Below are positions 24,093 to 32,893 of a DNA stretch of 33,635 nucleotides, one piece after another (the first letter of the stretch is position 1; every line of letters begins with the position of its first letter). Made by a program: the position numbers and the translations under genes. The notes under the pieces were generated by a model. The model was not told the origin of the DNA. It made no database searches and worked only from the letters and a program-made list of their open reading frames with translations. The DNA is from an uncultured bacterium (GTDB taxonomy: Bacteria; Cyanobacteriota; Vampirovibrionia; Gastranaerophilales; Gastranaerophilaceae). The stretch is from contig CASDVD010000075.1 in the NCBI GenBank assembly GCA_949284155.1, forward strand, positions 1-33,635, written 5' to 3'.

Positions 24093-24863
24093 ATGAATAA
24101 AAAGTTTGCCATTAATAACTTTATAGGGATTTTATTTGTATTTTTTATAATATTTATTACAGCCGGCGGAGCGGAGGCAGCAGTAGCATTCCCGACAATA
24201 ACAGTGGGAATGGGAGACGCAAACACACCGCAGGAATTTACGCAGGGTGTACAAATACTTGTTTTGCTCACGATATTAACTCTGGCACCGAGTATTTTTA
24301 TCATGACAACAGCCTTTATCCGGATAATAATTGTTCTGGCGCTAACCCGTCAGGCAATAGGTATGGCATCTTTACCGCCGAATCAGGTTCTGGCGGGTCT
24401 GGCTTTAATATTAACATTTTTCGTAATGGCACCCACTTTCAACAAAATTAACGAAACAGCCATACAGCCTTATATGAACAACCAGATTACCCAGCAGGCA
24501 GCGCTGGAACGTGGTATTAAGCCAATGAGAGAATTCATGATAAAACACACGGAAGAGAAGGAGCTGGGATTATTTTTGAGTATGGCCAAAATTGAAAAGC
24601 CAAAAAATTGGGAAGATGTACCGACTTATACATTGATTCCGGCATTTGTTATTACAGAATTGAAAACGGCTTTTAAAATAGGTTTCATCATATTCCTTCC
24701 CTTTCTGGTAATCGATATCGTTGTAGCAAGTATTCTTGTATCAATGGGTATGCTTTTCTTGCCTCCGGCAACGGTTGCAACACCGTTCAAACTTATCCTT
24801 TTTGTAATGATTGACGGATGGTATCTGATTACCAAAACATTGCTTGAAGGTTTCATAACATAA
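24093..24863 (+). CDS. fliP: Flagellar type III export protein FliP
   Basis: FliP is the core of the export gate in the inner membrane. It forms a pentamer with FliQ and FliR that moves flagellar subunits. The 256-aa protein begins with a cleavable N-terminal hydrophobic leader (about residues 8-27, ending GGAEAA), typical of FliP. The conserved segments follow: LTLAPSIFIMTTAFIRIIIVL, ALTRQAIGMASLPPNQVL, YTLIPAFVITELKTAFKIGF, then FLPFLVIDIVVASILVSMGM. AGGA lies about 7 nt before the ATG. It heads a tight operon with fliQ, fliR and flhB. Confidence 0.96.
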   Translation: MNKKFAINNFIGILFVFFIIFITAGGAEAAVAFPTITVGMGDANTPQEFTQGVQILVLLTILTLAPSIFIMTTAFIRIIIVLALTRQAIGMASLPPNQVLAGLALILTFFVMAPTFNKINETAIQPYMNNQITQQAALERGIKPMREFMIKHTEEKELGLFLSMAKIEKPKNWEDVPTYTLIPAFVITELKTAFKIGFIIFLPFLVIDIVVASILVSMGMLFLPPATVATPFKLILFVMIDGWYLITKTLLEGFIT

Positions 24864-24893
24864 TAATTAAAAAATTTAAGGAAAATAAAATAA

Positions 24894-25163
24894 ATGGAAG
24901 ATACACAGTTTTTAACAATAATACAAAATGTTTTTATATTAACACTATTAATGGCCACACCTATACTGGTTATCAGCATGATAGTAGGTCTTGTAATAAG
25001 CATATTTCAGGCCGTTACACAAATTCAGGAAGCAACATTGACTTTCGTTCCCAAAATTCTCATAGGAATACTGACTCTCATAGTGCTTATGCCCTGGATG
25101 CTGAGTACTTTTATCAGCAGAACCAATGAATTATTCGGCTATATAGAAACAATAATTCATTAG
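24894..25163 (+). CDS. fliQ: Flagellar export protein FliQ
   Basis: An 89-aa protein with two membrane helices, as expected for FliQ, an inner-membrane subunit of the export gate. TPILVISMIVGLVISIFQA and TQIQEATLTFVPKI are the characteristic family segments. AAGGAAAA precedes the ATG. It lies 30 bp after fliP and 11 bp before fliR. Confidence 0.95.
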   Translation: MEDTQFLTIIQNVFILTLLMATPILVISMIVGLVISIFQAVTQIQEATLTFVPKILIGILTLIVLMPWMLSTFISRTNELFGYIETIIH

Positions 25164-25174
25164 GCGGAGGTTTG

Positions 25175-25960
25175 ATGCAGCCTGATTTATTAATGCTATT
25201 ATCACCTAAAAATATTGTCATTTTCGCAATAATATTTACACGTATCAGCGGAATGATTATGTCTGCACCTTTGTTTTCAACTTTTCCGATACCGATACAG
25301 GTAAAAATCTGGCTCACGGCGCTGGTATCTTTCATTTTATTCCCGATAATATCGTCAACACTGCCTTTTTCCGTACCTGCCTCATTTCCGGAGTTGAGCA
25401 TATATTTGCTTCGTGAATTCGGTGTGGGATTTATGATAGGATTCATTGCAAATCTTATATTTGCAGCTGTTCAAATAGGCGGAGAATTCATAAGTATTCA
25501 AATAGGTATTTCAATGAGCCAGATATTAAACCCTGAAACCGGACTCAGCACGCCGGTGCTTGCACAGATATATATAATTTTTGTTGCCTTTGTTTTTATG
25601 GCCTTAAATGCTCACCAGTGGCTTTTTGCAGCAGTATACAGGAGCTTTAAGACATTCCCTCCGGGATTGGATTTTGTTTTTACCGGTTCAGTTGTTGAAC
25701 ATATAGTAAGACTTTCCGGAGAAATGTTCGCTATTGCCATAAGTATGATTTTACCTATTTTCTGTGTTATGTTTGTTGCTGAGGTATTAATGGGCTTTAT
25801 GTCAAAAATGATGCCTCAGATGAATATATTCATGGTGGCAATACCGCTCAAAGTCTATCTGGGTTTGATTCTTATGTTAATGTTTATTTCACCGACAGCG
25901 ACTTATCTGGCGAACACGATTGAATCCTACCTGAAAGGTATTGTAGAAATGATGATATGA
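25175..25960 (+). CDS. fliR: Flagellar export protein FliR
   Basis: A 261-aa, five- to six-helix inner-membrane subunit of the flagellar export gate. Typical segments are IFTRISGMIMSAPLFST, the LREFGVGFMIGFIANLIFAAV stretch (a fraction of the FliR family core) and GLSTPVLAQIYIIFVAFVF. I chose the ATG at 25175, which has GGAGG 4 nt upstream; the in-frame TTG at 25172 overlaps the ribosome-site spacing. The stop lies 7 bp before flhB, so the two are probably coupled. Confidence 0.94.
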   Translation: MQPDLLMLLSPKNIVIFAIIFTRISGMIMSAPLFSTFPIPIQVKIWLTALVSFILFPIISSTLPFSVPASFPELSIYLLREFGVGFMIGFIANLIFAAVQIGGEFISIQIGISMSQILNPETGLSTPVLAQIYIIFVAFVFMALNAHQWLFAAVYRSFKTFPPGLDFVFTGSVVEHIVRLSGEMFAIAISMILPIFCVMFVAEVLMGFMSKMMPQMNIFMVAIPLKVYLGLILMLMFISPTATYLANTIESYLKGIVEMMI

Positions 25961-25967
25961 GGAAAGA

Positions 25968-27059
25968 ATGAGCGCAGCGGAAAGGACAGAAGAAGCCACC
26001 CCCAAGCGGCGGGAGGATGAGCGTAAAAAAGGTAATATAGCAAGAAGTCAGGATATGACCTCTTCTCTTTCTATCAGCGCAGCAGTCGGACTGCTGATTA
26101 TGCTTTCTTCTTTAATTTTGCACAAAATCAAATCACTGATGGAATATGCTTTCACGCATATTCATCCTGAGGAAATTGAGATAAATGATGTCATTGCACT
26201 ATTCAGTCCATATGCAAAAGCATCTGGAGAAATTTTGCTGCCGTTTCTTTTAGGGTTGATGATTATTACGGCAATTGCCGTACGTGTTCAGGTGGGGCCG
26301 CTTTTTGCACTTGAAAAAATCAGACCCAAAATGGATAGATTCACAATGGGCCAGATTATGCAAAGTTTGAAAAGGATGTTTAACCCGTTTGAGCCTAAAA
26401 ACCTCGTCGAAATAGCAAAATCTCTGGCGAAAATGGCCATTGTAGGGTACAGCGGATATTCAGTTTTGCAGTCAAGAAAAGATGAACTGTACGGACTGGT
26501 CGGTGTTGATATAAATACAGCCCTCGCTGTTTTAGGCAGCATTTTGCTAAATATGACAATCAATATGTGTGTAGCTATGCTTATTCTGGGTTTTATTGAC
26601 AAAAAATACCAGAATTACGAATACGAAAAATCAATAAAAATGACCAAACAAGAGGTCAAAGACGAATATAAAAATATTGAAGGGGATCCGACCGTTAAAG
26701 CAAAAATCCGCTCTGTCCAGATGCAATTTATGAAACAAAAAATGATGAGTGCAGTTCCTCAGGCTGATGTTGTGGTCGCAAACCCTACACACTTTTCGGT
26801 TGCAATAAAATACGATAAAACTAAGGCGCCTGCACCGATTGTAGTCGCAAAAGGCGTAGATTACATGGCCTTTAAAATAAGAGAAATCGCCAAAGCAAAT
26901 GATGTACCTATAGTTGTTAACAAACCTCTTGCGAGAGCATTATATAAACTGGTCAAAGTAGATCAGGCAATTCCTGCGGAATTGTACGTTGCAGTTGCTG
27001 AAATACTTGCATTTGTTTACAAAAAGGATAAACATCTGCATTCTTCAATTAAAGTGTAG
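25968..27059 (+). CDS. flhB: Flagellar export switch protein FlhB
   Basis: FlhB switches the export substrate from rod/hook to filament proteins. The 363-aa length is standard. The N-terminus SAAERTEEATPKRREDERKKG is the family start, four membrane helices follow, and the cytoplasmic tail holds the self-cleavage motif NPTH (N272, in VANPTHFSVAIKYD). The intact motif and normal tail (PIVVNKPLARALYK) indicate a working switch. GAGG lies 7 nt before the ATG. flhA is not adjacent: the next gene is typA after 68 bp. Confidence 0.96.
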   Translation: MSAAERTEEATPKRREDERKKGNIARSQDMTSSLSISAAVGLLIMLSSLILHKIKSLMEYAFTHIHPEEIEINDVIALFSPYAKASGEILLPFLLGLMIITAIAVRVQVGPLFALEKIRPKMDRFTMGQIMQSLKRMFNPFEPKNLVEIAKSLAKMAIVGYSGYSVLQSRKDELYGLVGVDINTALAVLGSILLNMTINMCVAMLILGFIDKKYQNYEYEKSIKMTKQEVKDEYKNIEGDPTVKAKIRSVQMQFMKQKMMSAVPQADVVVANPTHFSVAIKYDKTKAPAPIVVAKGVDYMAFKIREIAKANDVPIVVNKPLARALYKLVKVDQAIPAELYVAVAEILAFVYKKDKHLHSSIKV

Positions 27060-27127
27060 CATTGCAGAGGAAATTTTTCTGTATTATGATGTTAGCAGAT
27101 AAAACATTAAGCTGAACGGAAATAACA

Positions 27128-28915
27128 ATGGAAAATAAAAATTTAAGGAATATCGCTATCATAGCGCACGTTGACCATGGTAAAACCACACTGGTCGATT
27201 GTATGCTGAAACAAAGCGGTGTTTTCAGAGAAAATGAAGTAGTGCAGGAACGTGTTCTTGACAGCAATGATTTGGAAAAAGAACGTGGTATCACAATTCT
27301 CGCCAAAAATGTTTCAATTAAATATAAAAATTACAAAATTAATGTTGTTGACACACCGGGCCACGCAGACTTCGGCGGAGAAGTTGAACGTGTGCTCGGC
27401 ATGGTTGACGGAGCACTGCTTATCGTAGATGCGGCAGAAGGGCCTATGCCGCAGACAAGGTTTGTACTGTCCAAGGCTCTTGAACTCGGTATAAGAGTTA
27501 TTGTTGTTATCAATAAAATTGACAAGCCTGCAGCAGACCCTGATAATGCACTGAACAAAGTGTTCGACCTGTTCACGGAGTTAACGGATAATGAATATCT
27601 GATTGATTTTCCTGTTATCTATTCAAGCAGTTTAATGGGCTTTGCCAAAAAAGAGCTTGAAGATGAATCAAAAGACATAACACCTTTGCTTGATTCAATT
27701 ATAGAAAATATAAAACCGCCGTCAGGCGATGCAACTAAACCGCTTCAATTCCACGTAACAACACTGGATTACAATGAATATGTCGGCAGAATTGCTATCG
27801 GCAGAATCGTAAACGGCGTAATTCATACTCAGGAACAACTCAGCCTTATGAAAGCTGACGGTTCTGTTGTCAGAGGAAAGGTAAACAAATTATACGGATT
27901 TGAAGATTTAGGCAGAGTCGAAATTCAGGAAGCCTCTGCAGGAGATATTGTCGGTGTCGCAGGATTTGCTGATATACATATCGGAGAAACGCTTGCTCCG
28001 TTAGATAATCCGGTTGCACTGCCTCTCATCAAGGTAGATGAACCTACTTTACAGATGATTTTTTCTGTAAATGACAGTCCGTTTGCCGGACAGGAAGGAA
28101 AATTCGTCACCAGCAGACAGCTGCGCAAACGCCTCTATCAGGAATTAGAGAAAAATGTAAGCTTAAGAGTTGAAGATACTGAAAATACCGATATGTTCAG
28201 AGTTTCAGGACGTGGTGAACTGCACTTAAGTATACTCATCGAAACTATGAGACGTGAAGGCTACGAATTTCAGGTTTCAAAACCGGAGGTTATTTATAAA
28301 ACTATTAATGAAGAAGTTTATGAACCTTATGAAAACCTTCTTATTGATGTTCCTGAAGAATGCGCCGGGTCTTGTATTGAAAAGCTTGCCGGACGCAAAG
28401 GCGAAATGCTCGAAATGTCAATGACCGGCAACCGTTCAAATATGAGATTTTCAATCCCCGCAAGAGGTCTAATCGGATTCAGAAGTGAATTTATTCGAAT
28501 GACACGGGGTGAAGGTATTATGAACCATACTTTTGAAGAGTATAAACCATATGCCGGCGACATTCCCCGTCAAAGAAGCGGTTCTTTGATTGCATTTGAA
28601 GAAGGAGAAGCTATACCCTATGCGCTGGGTCAATTTGAAGACAGAGGCGTCTTTTTCATTACACCCAAAACTAAAGTATACCGTGGAATGATTGTCGGAG
28701 AATGCAACAGACCTCAGGATATACCTGTTAATGTATGCAAAACTAAAAAATTGACAAATATGAGAAGCGCTACAGCTGATGTTATGGTTACATTACAGGC
28801 ACCACGCCAGATGTCGCTTGAAGATTGTCTTGAATATATTGCAGACGATGAATTAGTCGAAATTACACCTAAAAATGTAAGAATAAGAAAAGCTGATTTG
28901 GTTAAATTCAGATAA
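27128..28915 (+). CDS. typA: Ribosome-associated GTPase TypA/BipA
   Basis: A translational GTPase related to EF-G and LepA that binds ribosomes and helps assembly and stress responses. The 595-aa length is typical. The G1 motif AHVDHGKT (13-20), G2 (ERGITI), G3 ([11 protein letters not shown]) and G4 (NKID) are intact, and the BipA-specific C-terminal region ([19 protein letters not shown]) is present. A weak CGGA precedes the ATG at 27128. It follows flhB but is a housekeeping gene, and it lies head-to-tail with the minus-strand paralogues. Confidence 0.97.
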   Translation: MENKNLRNIAIIAHVDHGKTTLVDCMLKQSGVFRENEVVQERVLDSNDLEKERGITILAKNVSIKYKNYKINVVDTPGHADFGGEVERVLGMVDGALLIVDAAEGPMPQTRFVLSKALELGIRVIVVINKIDKPAADPDNALNKVFDLFTELTDNEYLIDFPVIYSSSLMGFAKKELEDESKDITPLLDSIIENIKPPSGDATKPLQFHVTTLDYNEYVGRIAIGRIVNGVIHTQEQLSLMKADGSVVRGKVNKLYGFEDLGRVEIQEASAGDIVGVAGFADIHIGETLAPLDNPVALPLIKVDEPTLQMIFSVNDSPFAGQEGKFVTSRQLRKRLYQELEKNVSLRVEDTENTDMFRVSGRGELHLSILIETMRREGYEFQVSKPEVIYKTINEEVYEPYENLLIDVPEECAGSCIEKLAGRKGEMLEMSMTGNRSNMRFSIPARGLIGFRSEFIRMTRGEGIMNHTFEEYKPYAGDIPRQRSGSLIAFEEGEAIPYALGQFEDRGVFFITPKTKVYRGMIVGECNRPQDIPVNVCKTKKLTNMRSATADVMVTLQAPRQMSLEDCLEYIADDELVEITPKNVRIRKADLVKFR

Positions 28916-28948
28916 TATAAATTTGTTTGTAAATCTGCCTTATTCAAA

Positions 28949-30631
28949 CTAATTCAATGTTCCCAAAAAAGATGAAAAAGTCTTATTCATTGTAGAGTTA
29001 GGAATTTCCATTGAATCAAGATGCTGAACAGATTGCGCAATCTGTTTGTCCCCTCCGGCAGTCTTTTCTGCTCTGCTTTTTTCAACGCTTCTTGTTATTG
29101 CAATATTAAGTTTTGGAATACCGACACCCAGAACAACACCTGAATATACATATCCCAGAGCTTGTGCAATATTTTTATATTTTATTCGTTTGCTGACAGA
29201 GTTGAAAGCCTCTTGCAATTTTTTGTCCGAACCTGCGGATTTAACTTTATTAGCCAGAGCCTCCATCAGTTTTCCGTAAGAAAGTTTTTTACCGTTAGAA
29301 TCCAAAACATCAATGCCTGCTTCTTTCAATACAGGATAAAGAATTTCTTCATGAGACTTAACTTCTGCTTTTGTAATCCAGTTCCAGCCTTTTTTCAGCC
29401 CTTTAAGATTTTGTGCATTATATGTTTTTTCATCATAATTAATTAAAGACTTGTCCATTTTATTGGCAGCAAGCTTAGAAACAAAGCCGCCCAATATAAG
29501 CCAGTTTACAAAACCGAGAGTATCTTTTATTGTGCTTTCACGTAATTCATCTTTATTCCGTGCAGCAACCATACGGCTGAAAATTGTCGTTGCATATATC
29601 AGTTTAAATTGAGGAATAGTAGGAACCATACCTTTATATTGAAGTTTTGGCAAAAATTTCTCTTTTTCAAAAGGTGCAATGGTTCTCATCATGGCAGCGG
29701 CTATACCAGCTCCCATGGCAGTTTTCAACGCTTTAAACCCGAATGATTTATCGGGTTTTGCATCTTCATTACCGACAAAGCCCTCTTTACCTGTACGTTT
29801 TTTTGTCATATATGCATTTAACGGCTGCAAACTCATTCCGACAGCCATCGGAACCGCAAGCCCGCCCAGAGCGGTAGTAGTTTTCAACCTTTTAAGCACT
29901 TTAACAAACTCTGCATCAGTAAGTTTTGAAACATTAGCCTTGTCCAGAAACGCTTTTTTCAGTGAAAATGCGTCATTCAGTATACTTTCTAAGCTTCCTT
30001 CAACAGAATAAGCCCCGTTTGTCAGTTTTAAGTTTTCTGTTGCACCAATATCCGCAGCAATTTTGAATTTTGCTTCGTTGTATATTTTTGAAGGAATTTT
30101 ATATTTATCGGTATTTGCAGAAGAAAGAAGTTTGCTGACTTCTTCTATCGTTGATTCGCTCAGCTTTTTATACGGATTTGCTTTATCAACAGGATTATAG
30201 CCCTGAAGCTCTTTTAAAACACTTCTGTAATAATCATCAGAAGCGGCATTTTGTTCTATAAACTTTGAAAATACATCTATAGAATCATTATTGTTAAACA
30301 GCAAATGAGCTTTAACACCATTTGCTTTATTAAAAGCATGAGAAATAAGATAACCTGCGCCTAATCCCACTAAACCTGCAAATGAATGGTTTAATGTAGA
30401 GCTGAATTCTCTTGCTGCAGTTTCTACACCGGCATCAGGATTTCTTGCCGTGTCAACCACTGTCCTTGGCGTATCCATAAAAGCAACATCGACAAATACC
30501 GCTCCCAGTGCAGGATTAGTATTTAAGAAATTAAAAGCGGTTGAAAGAATTTCTGCTCCGCCTCTAAAGCTTTGTTTATGATTTTGAACTTTTCCTTTTT
30601 GTTGAATATTTGGATGTATTGCTGTTATCAT
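28949..30631 (-). CDS. Multi-TM lineage-specific protein, paralogue A, 560 aa
   Basis: Not recognised. The leader MITAIHPNIQQKGK, then QSFRGG (residues 20-25), precedes a conserved segment with PRTVVD (55-60). Later come a GKEG segment (YMTKKRTGKEG), the stretch SRMVAARNKDELRESTIKD and a C-terminal membrane-like segment (VLGVGIPKLN). At least four hydrophobic stretches are likely (about 85-100, 255-275, 305-325 and 500-520). The upstream neighbour shares the same motifs in the same order, so these are tandem paralogues. AAGGCG precedes the ATG. It lies 14 bp downstream of paralogue B and is probably co-transcribed. Confidence 0.75.
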   Translation of the reverse strand: MITAIHPNIQQKGKVQNHKQSFRGGAEILSTAFNFLNTNPALGAVFVDVAFMDTPRTVVDTARNPDAGVETAAREFSSTLNHSFAGLVGLGAGYLISHAFNKANGVKAHLLFNNNDSIDVFSKFIEQNAASDDYYRSVLKELQGYNPVDKANPYKKLSESTIEEVSKLLSSANTDKYKIPSKIYNEAKFKIAADIGATENLKLTNGAYSVEGSLESILNDAFSLKKAFLDKANVSKLTDAEFVKVLKRLKTTTALGGLAVPMAVGMSLQPLNAYMTKKRTGKEGFVGNEDAKPDKSFGFKALKTAMGAGIAAAMMRTIAPFEKEKFLPKLQYKGMVPTIPQFKLIYATTIFSRMVAARNKDELRESTIKDTLGFVNWLILGGFVSKLAANKMDKSLINYDEKTYNAQNLKGLKKGWNWITKAEVKSHEEILYPVLKEAGIDVLDSNGKKLSYGKLMEALANKVKSAGSDKKLQEAFNSVSKRIKYKNIAQALGYVYSGVVLGVGIPKLNIAITRSVEKSRAEKTAGGDKQIAQSVQHLDSMEIPNSTMNKTFSSFLGTLN

Positions 30632-30645
30632 TGTTTCGCCTTATT

Positions 30646-32205
30646 TTATATAGTCTGTTTACTTAAATTGCCTTCAGCTTCCGTAAAATTTGTTCCGAAA
30701 GCCTGGAATGCTTTTTGGGCATATACACTGTGGGGGAAAATTGTAGGATATGAATGATATCTGTTTATCGTCATTTCAAGCTCTTTTTTTCGTTTTGATT
30801 CAGTCTGCTTTCTGACATACCATGGAACAAGAATACCCAAAAGCAGCATTGAAAAGCCTAACGAACTAATTTCACACAGTGAACGGAGATTTTTAGCCTT
30901 TTTAGAAATCTGTCCTGCTTCGTCAAATGATTTCAGGTTCGTTTCTCTGGCCCAATATTTGAATCTGTCTATAATATTATTTGATTTTGGCTTATCAGAA
31001 AGATAATTGAATAAATCTGTTTTATCTTTGCTGAATTTTTTGATTAAAGAACCAACGCCCTTATTAACATAATCACCGAAGAAATACAAACTGCAAAAAG
31101 TTGCTATATCACGGAATGTAGCTTCTCTGAGCTCATTTTCATCTTCTGAAGCAAGCATTCTGCTTGCAAAAGTAGAAGTAGCTATCCAGCGGCACTGATC
31201 CATCGACGGCAGAATCTTGTTAAACTGCAAAGACGCAAGGCTCGGCTTTTCTTTTAAAGAAAGCAGCGCTACACCAACCATCAACGCAGCGGCACCAAGC
31301 TTTTGCATCCAAAAGCCCGCTTTTTCTTTTTGCGTCATTTCCTTTTTTGTATTTTGCCGAATGAAATCTTTATAAATCGGTGCGCCCTCTTTGCCCGAAG
31401 ATTTACGGGTAATCCAGCGATTTATGGACTGAACTGAAGCAGCCAGCGGTATTATTATTGCTAAACCGGTTAAACTCTTTTTGTTCGCAAATTTCACTGC
31501 CTTTTCATAAAAAGACTTTAATTTCTCAGAGTCCATTTCCTTAAAAAGTTTTCCGCAATCAACCGTATCTCTGAGGAAAGTTCTAAAATCTATATTAAAA
31601 GGCTTTTCAGAACCATGAAATCTAATATGTTCCGCACCTTTTGTATTTTCTATAAAAAGTTCATAAACTTTTTTCAGTTCTTTTTTGTCTTTTTTTCCGT
31701 GTATAATTTCTTTGACAAGCTCTCTTGAGTCATGGACATGCTGTTCGTTCACATCAACGTCTATCCATTTTTTGCCGACATTAATCTGCATATCCTTAAA
31801 TATGCCGTCAACATACTTATCAACATTATTCACCTTTGAATAACGGGTATGAAGTTCTTTCAGGCTGTACTCATTAGCCCATAAATTTGATAATCCTTTA
31901 TAATCTTTATTAAATAATTCAAAAACTTTTGCCGCACCCAAAACAAAAAATCCGGGAATCAAACAGTTCACAACAAGTCCTGATGACTCTCTTCTGAAAG
32001 TTTCAGCAGCAGCAAAACCGTTCGTTTTTGCATCAACAACGGTTCTCGGTATGATAGCTGTTGCAGCATCTATAACTGAAACACCCACCATCGGATATGT
32101 GTTACATTGCTGCAGAACCCATGTTGCAGCATCCAAAGGCCCTGCCTTAAATGATGGTGTGATTTTATTATTCAGATTTGTATTAATGCTAACTTTATCA
32201 ATCAT
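30646..32205 (-). CDS. Multi-TM lineage-specific protein, paralogue B, 519 aa
   Basis: Not recognised. After the leader (PSFKA at 17-21), the protein has PRTVVD (53-58), INRWITRKSSGKEG, and SRMLASEDENELREATFRD, in the same order and spacing as paralogue A. Hydrophobic stretches lie near 80-97, 245-260, 300-320 and a C-terminal segment LLLGILVPWYV. Sequence identity outside the motifs is low, so the duplication is old. No good ribosome site precedes the ATG at 32205. The shared motifs suggest a common fold and probably hetero-oligomer formation with A, but no function can be assigned. Confidence 0.75.
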   Translation of the reverse strand: MIDKVSINTNLNNKITPSFKAGPLDAATWVLQQCNTYPMVGVSVIDAATAIIPRTVVDAKTNGFAAAETFRRESSGLVVNCLIPGFFVLGAAKVFELFNKDYKGLSNLWANEYSLKELHTRYSKVNNVDKYVDGIFKDMQINVGKKWIDVDVNEQHVHDSRELVKEIIHGKKDKKELKKVYELFIENTKGAEHIRFHGSEKPFNIDFRTFLRDTVDCGKLFKEMDSEKLKSFYEKAVKFANKKSLTGLAIIIPLAASVQSINRWITRKSSGKEGAPIYKDFIRQNTKKEMTQKEKAGFWMQKLGAAALMVGVALLSLKEKPSLASLQFNKILPSMDQCRWIATSTFASRMLASEDENELREATFRDIATFCSLYFFGDYVNKGVGSLIKKFSKDKTDLFNYLSDKPKSNNIIDRFKYWARETNLKSFDEAGQISKKAKNLRSLCEISSLGFSMLLLGILVPWYVRKQTESKRKKELEMTINRYHSYPTIFPHSVYAQKAFQAFGTNFTEAEGNLSKQTI

Positions 32206-32553
32206 AATTAATTACAAATTCATGGATGTGACGGCTATATCCCTGCCTTTATCATAACAAGTCCGTATACAAATACAAATCCGCTCAAAAAAAAAATTGC
32301 TGTTAAAAAATGTTAATCTTAAAACTCTTATGAACATTTTGGTGTTTTTTTTTTAAACAATACAAATATTTTTTTTAAAAACCAATTATTACGCTATTTT
32401 AAAAAGACAATCATACATAAACCGGCTTCAAAATTCAACTTTACAATTTTTAACAAATAAATTGTAAAAATTTATTTACAAACAGGAATACATCATTAAA
32501 GTTTTTTCAGAAAGTGTCGATAACTAAAATACAGAGACAACAATGGAGCTAAA
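32206..32553. other. 348-bp AT-rich intergenic region between divergent genes
   Basis: No gene is seen. The region is more than 70 percent A+T by eye, with A and T runs of eight to ten bases (near 32286-32296 and 32344-32378), and must hold the promoters for both flanking genes. Nested inverted repeats lie at 32440-32476 and are listed separately. Confidence 0.6.
32440..32476. repeat. Nested inverted repeats
   Basis: TTTACAATTT (32440-32449) and AAATTGTAAA (32459-32468) form a perfect 10-bp inverted repeat. AATAAATT (32456-32463) and AATTTATT (32469-32476) form a second one sharing the middle arm, so the two hairpins are mutually exclusive. The site is about 80 bp before the small gene at 32554. 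Confidence 0.6.
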
Positions 32554-32814
32554 ATGTCAGAAAACAATATCCTGAAACAACCATTTGGCATGAACATAAA
32601 AATGCCGACACGCACCATTCAGCAAGGTAAAGAAACGGTTGAAAAACATGTTGGCGGTGTTTTTGAGCCTCTTTTCAGCTTTATTGAAGATAATCAGCCG
32701 GTATTTAACGGTTCCATTGCAGAAGAAATTGAAAAATATAATTTGATGACATACAACACCGGTGCAATGTTAAGAAACGCGCAGGCTCAAATAACATTTG
32801 ACATAAAAGGTTAA
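32554..32814 (+). CDS. Small hypothetical protein, 86 aa
   Basis: Not recognised. A soluble, slightly acidic protein with no signal peptide or membrane segment. It begins MSENNILKQPFGMNIKMPTR and ends MLRNAQAQITFDIKG. GGAGC lies 5 nt before the ATG, and a strong terminator follows 34 bp downstream, so it is a genuine single-gene unit. Its long upstream region suggests independent regulation. Confidence 0.72.
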   Translation: MSENNILKQPFGMNIKMPTRTIQQGKETVEKHVGGVFEPLFSFIEDNQPVFNGSIAEEIEKYNLMTYNTGAMLRNAQAQITFDIKG

Positions 32815-32848
32815 ACAAATTTTTAAAATTCTATCCCCTCAATACATT

Positions 32849-32875
32849 AACGAAACGCAAGTTTCGTTTTTTTTT
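32849..32875 (+). terminator. Rho-independent terminator after the 86-aa gene
   Basis: An 8-bp stem AACGAAAC/GTTTCGTT (32849-32856 with 32861-32868) is closed by the stable tetraloop GCAA (GNRA type) and followed by a run of Ts to 32875. Confidence 0.88.
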
Positions 32876-32893
32876 ATTTATAATTATTTCATT

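Noticed and set aside
24093-27059. Virulence-type (non-flagellar) type III secretion genes
   Set aside because: The order fliP-fliQ-fliR-flhB alone is shared with injectisomes, but the FliP signal-like leader, FlhB N-terminus and NPTHFSVAIKYD context look flagellar, and no injectisome-specific genes are present.
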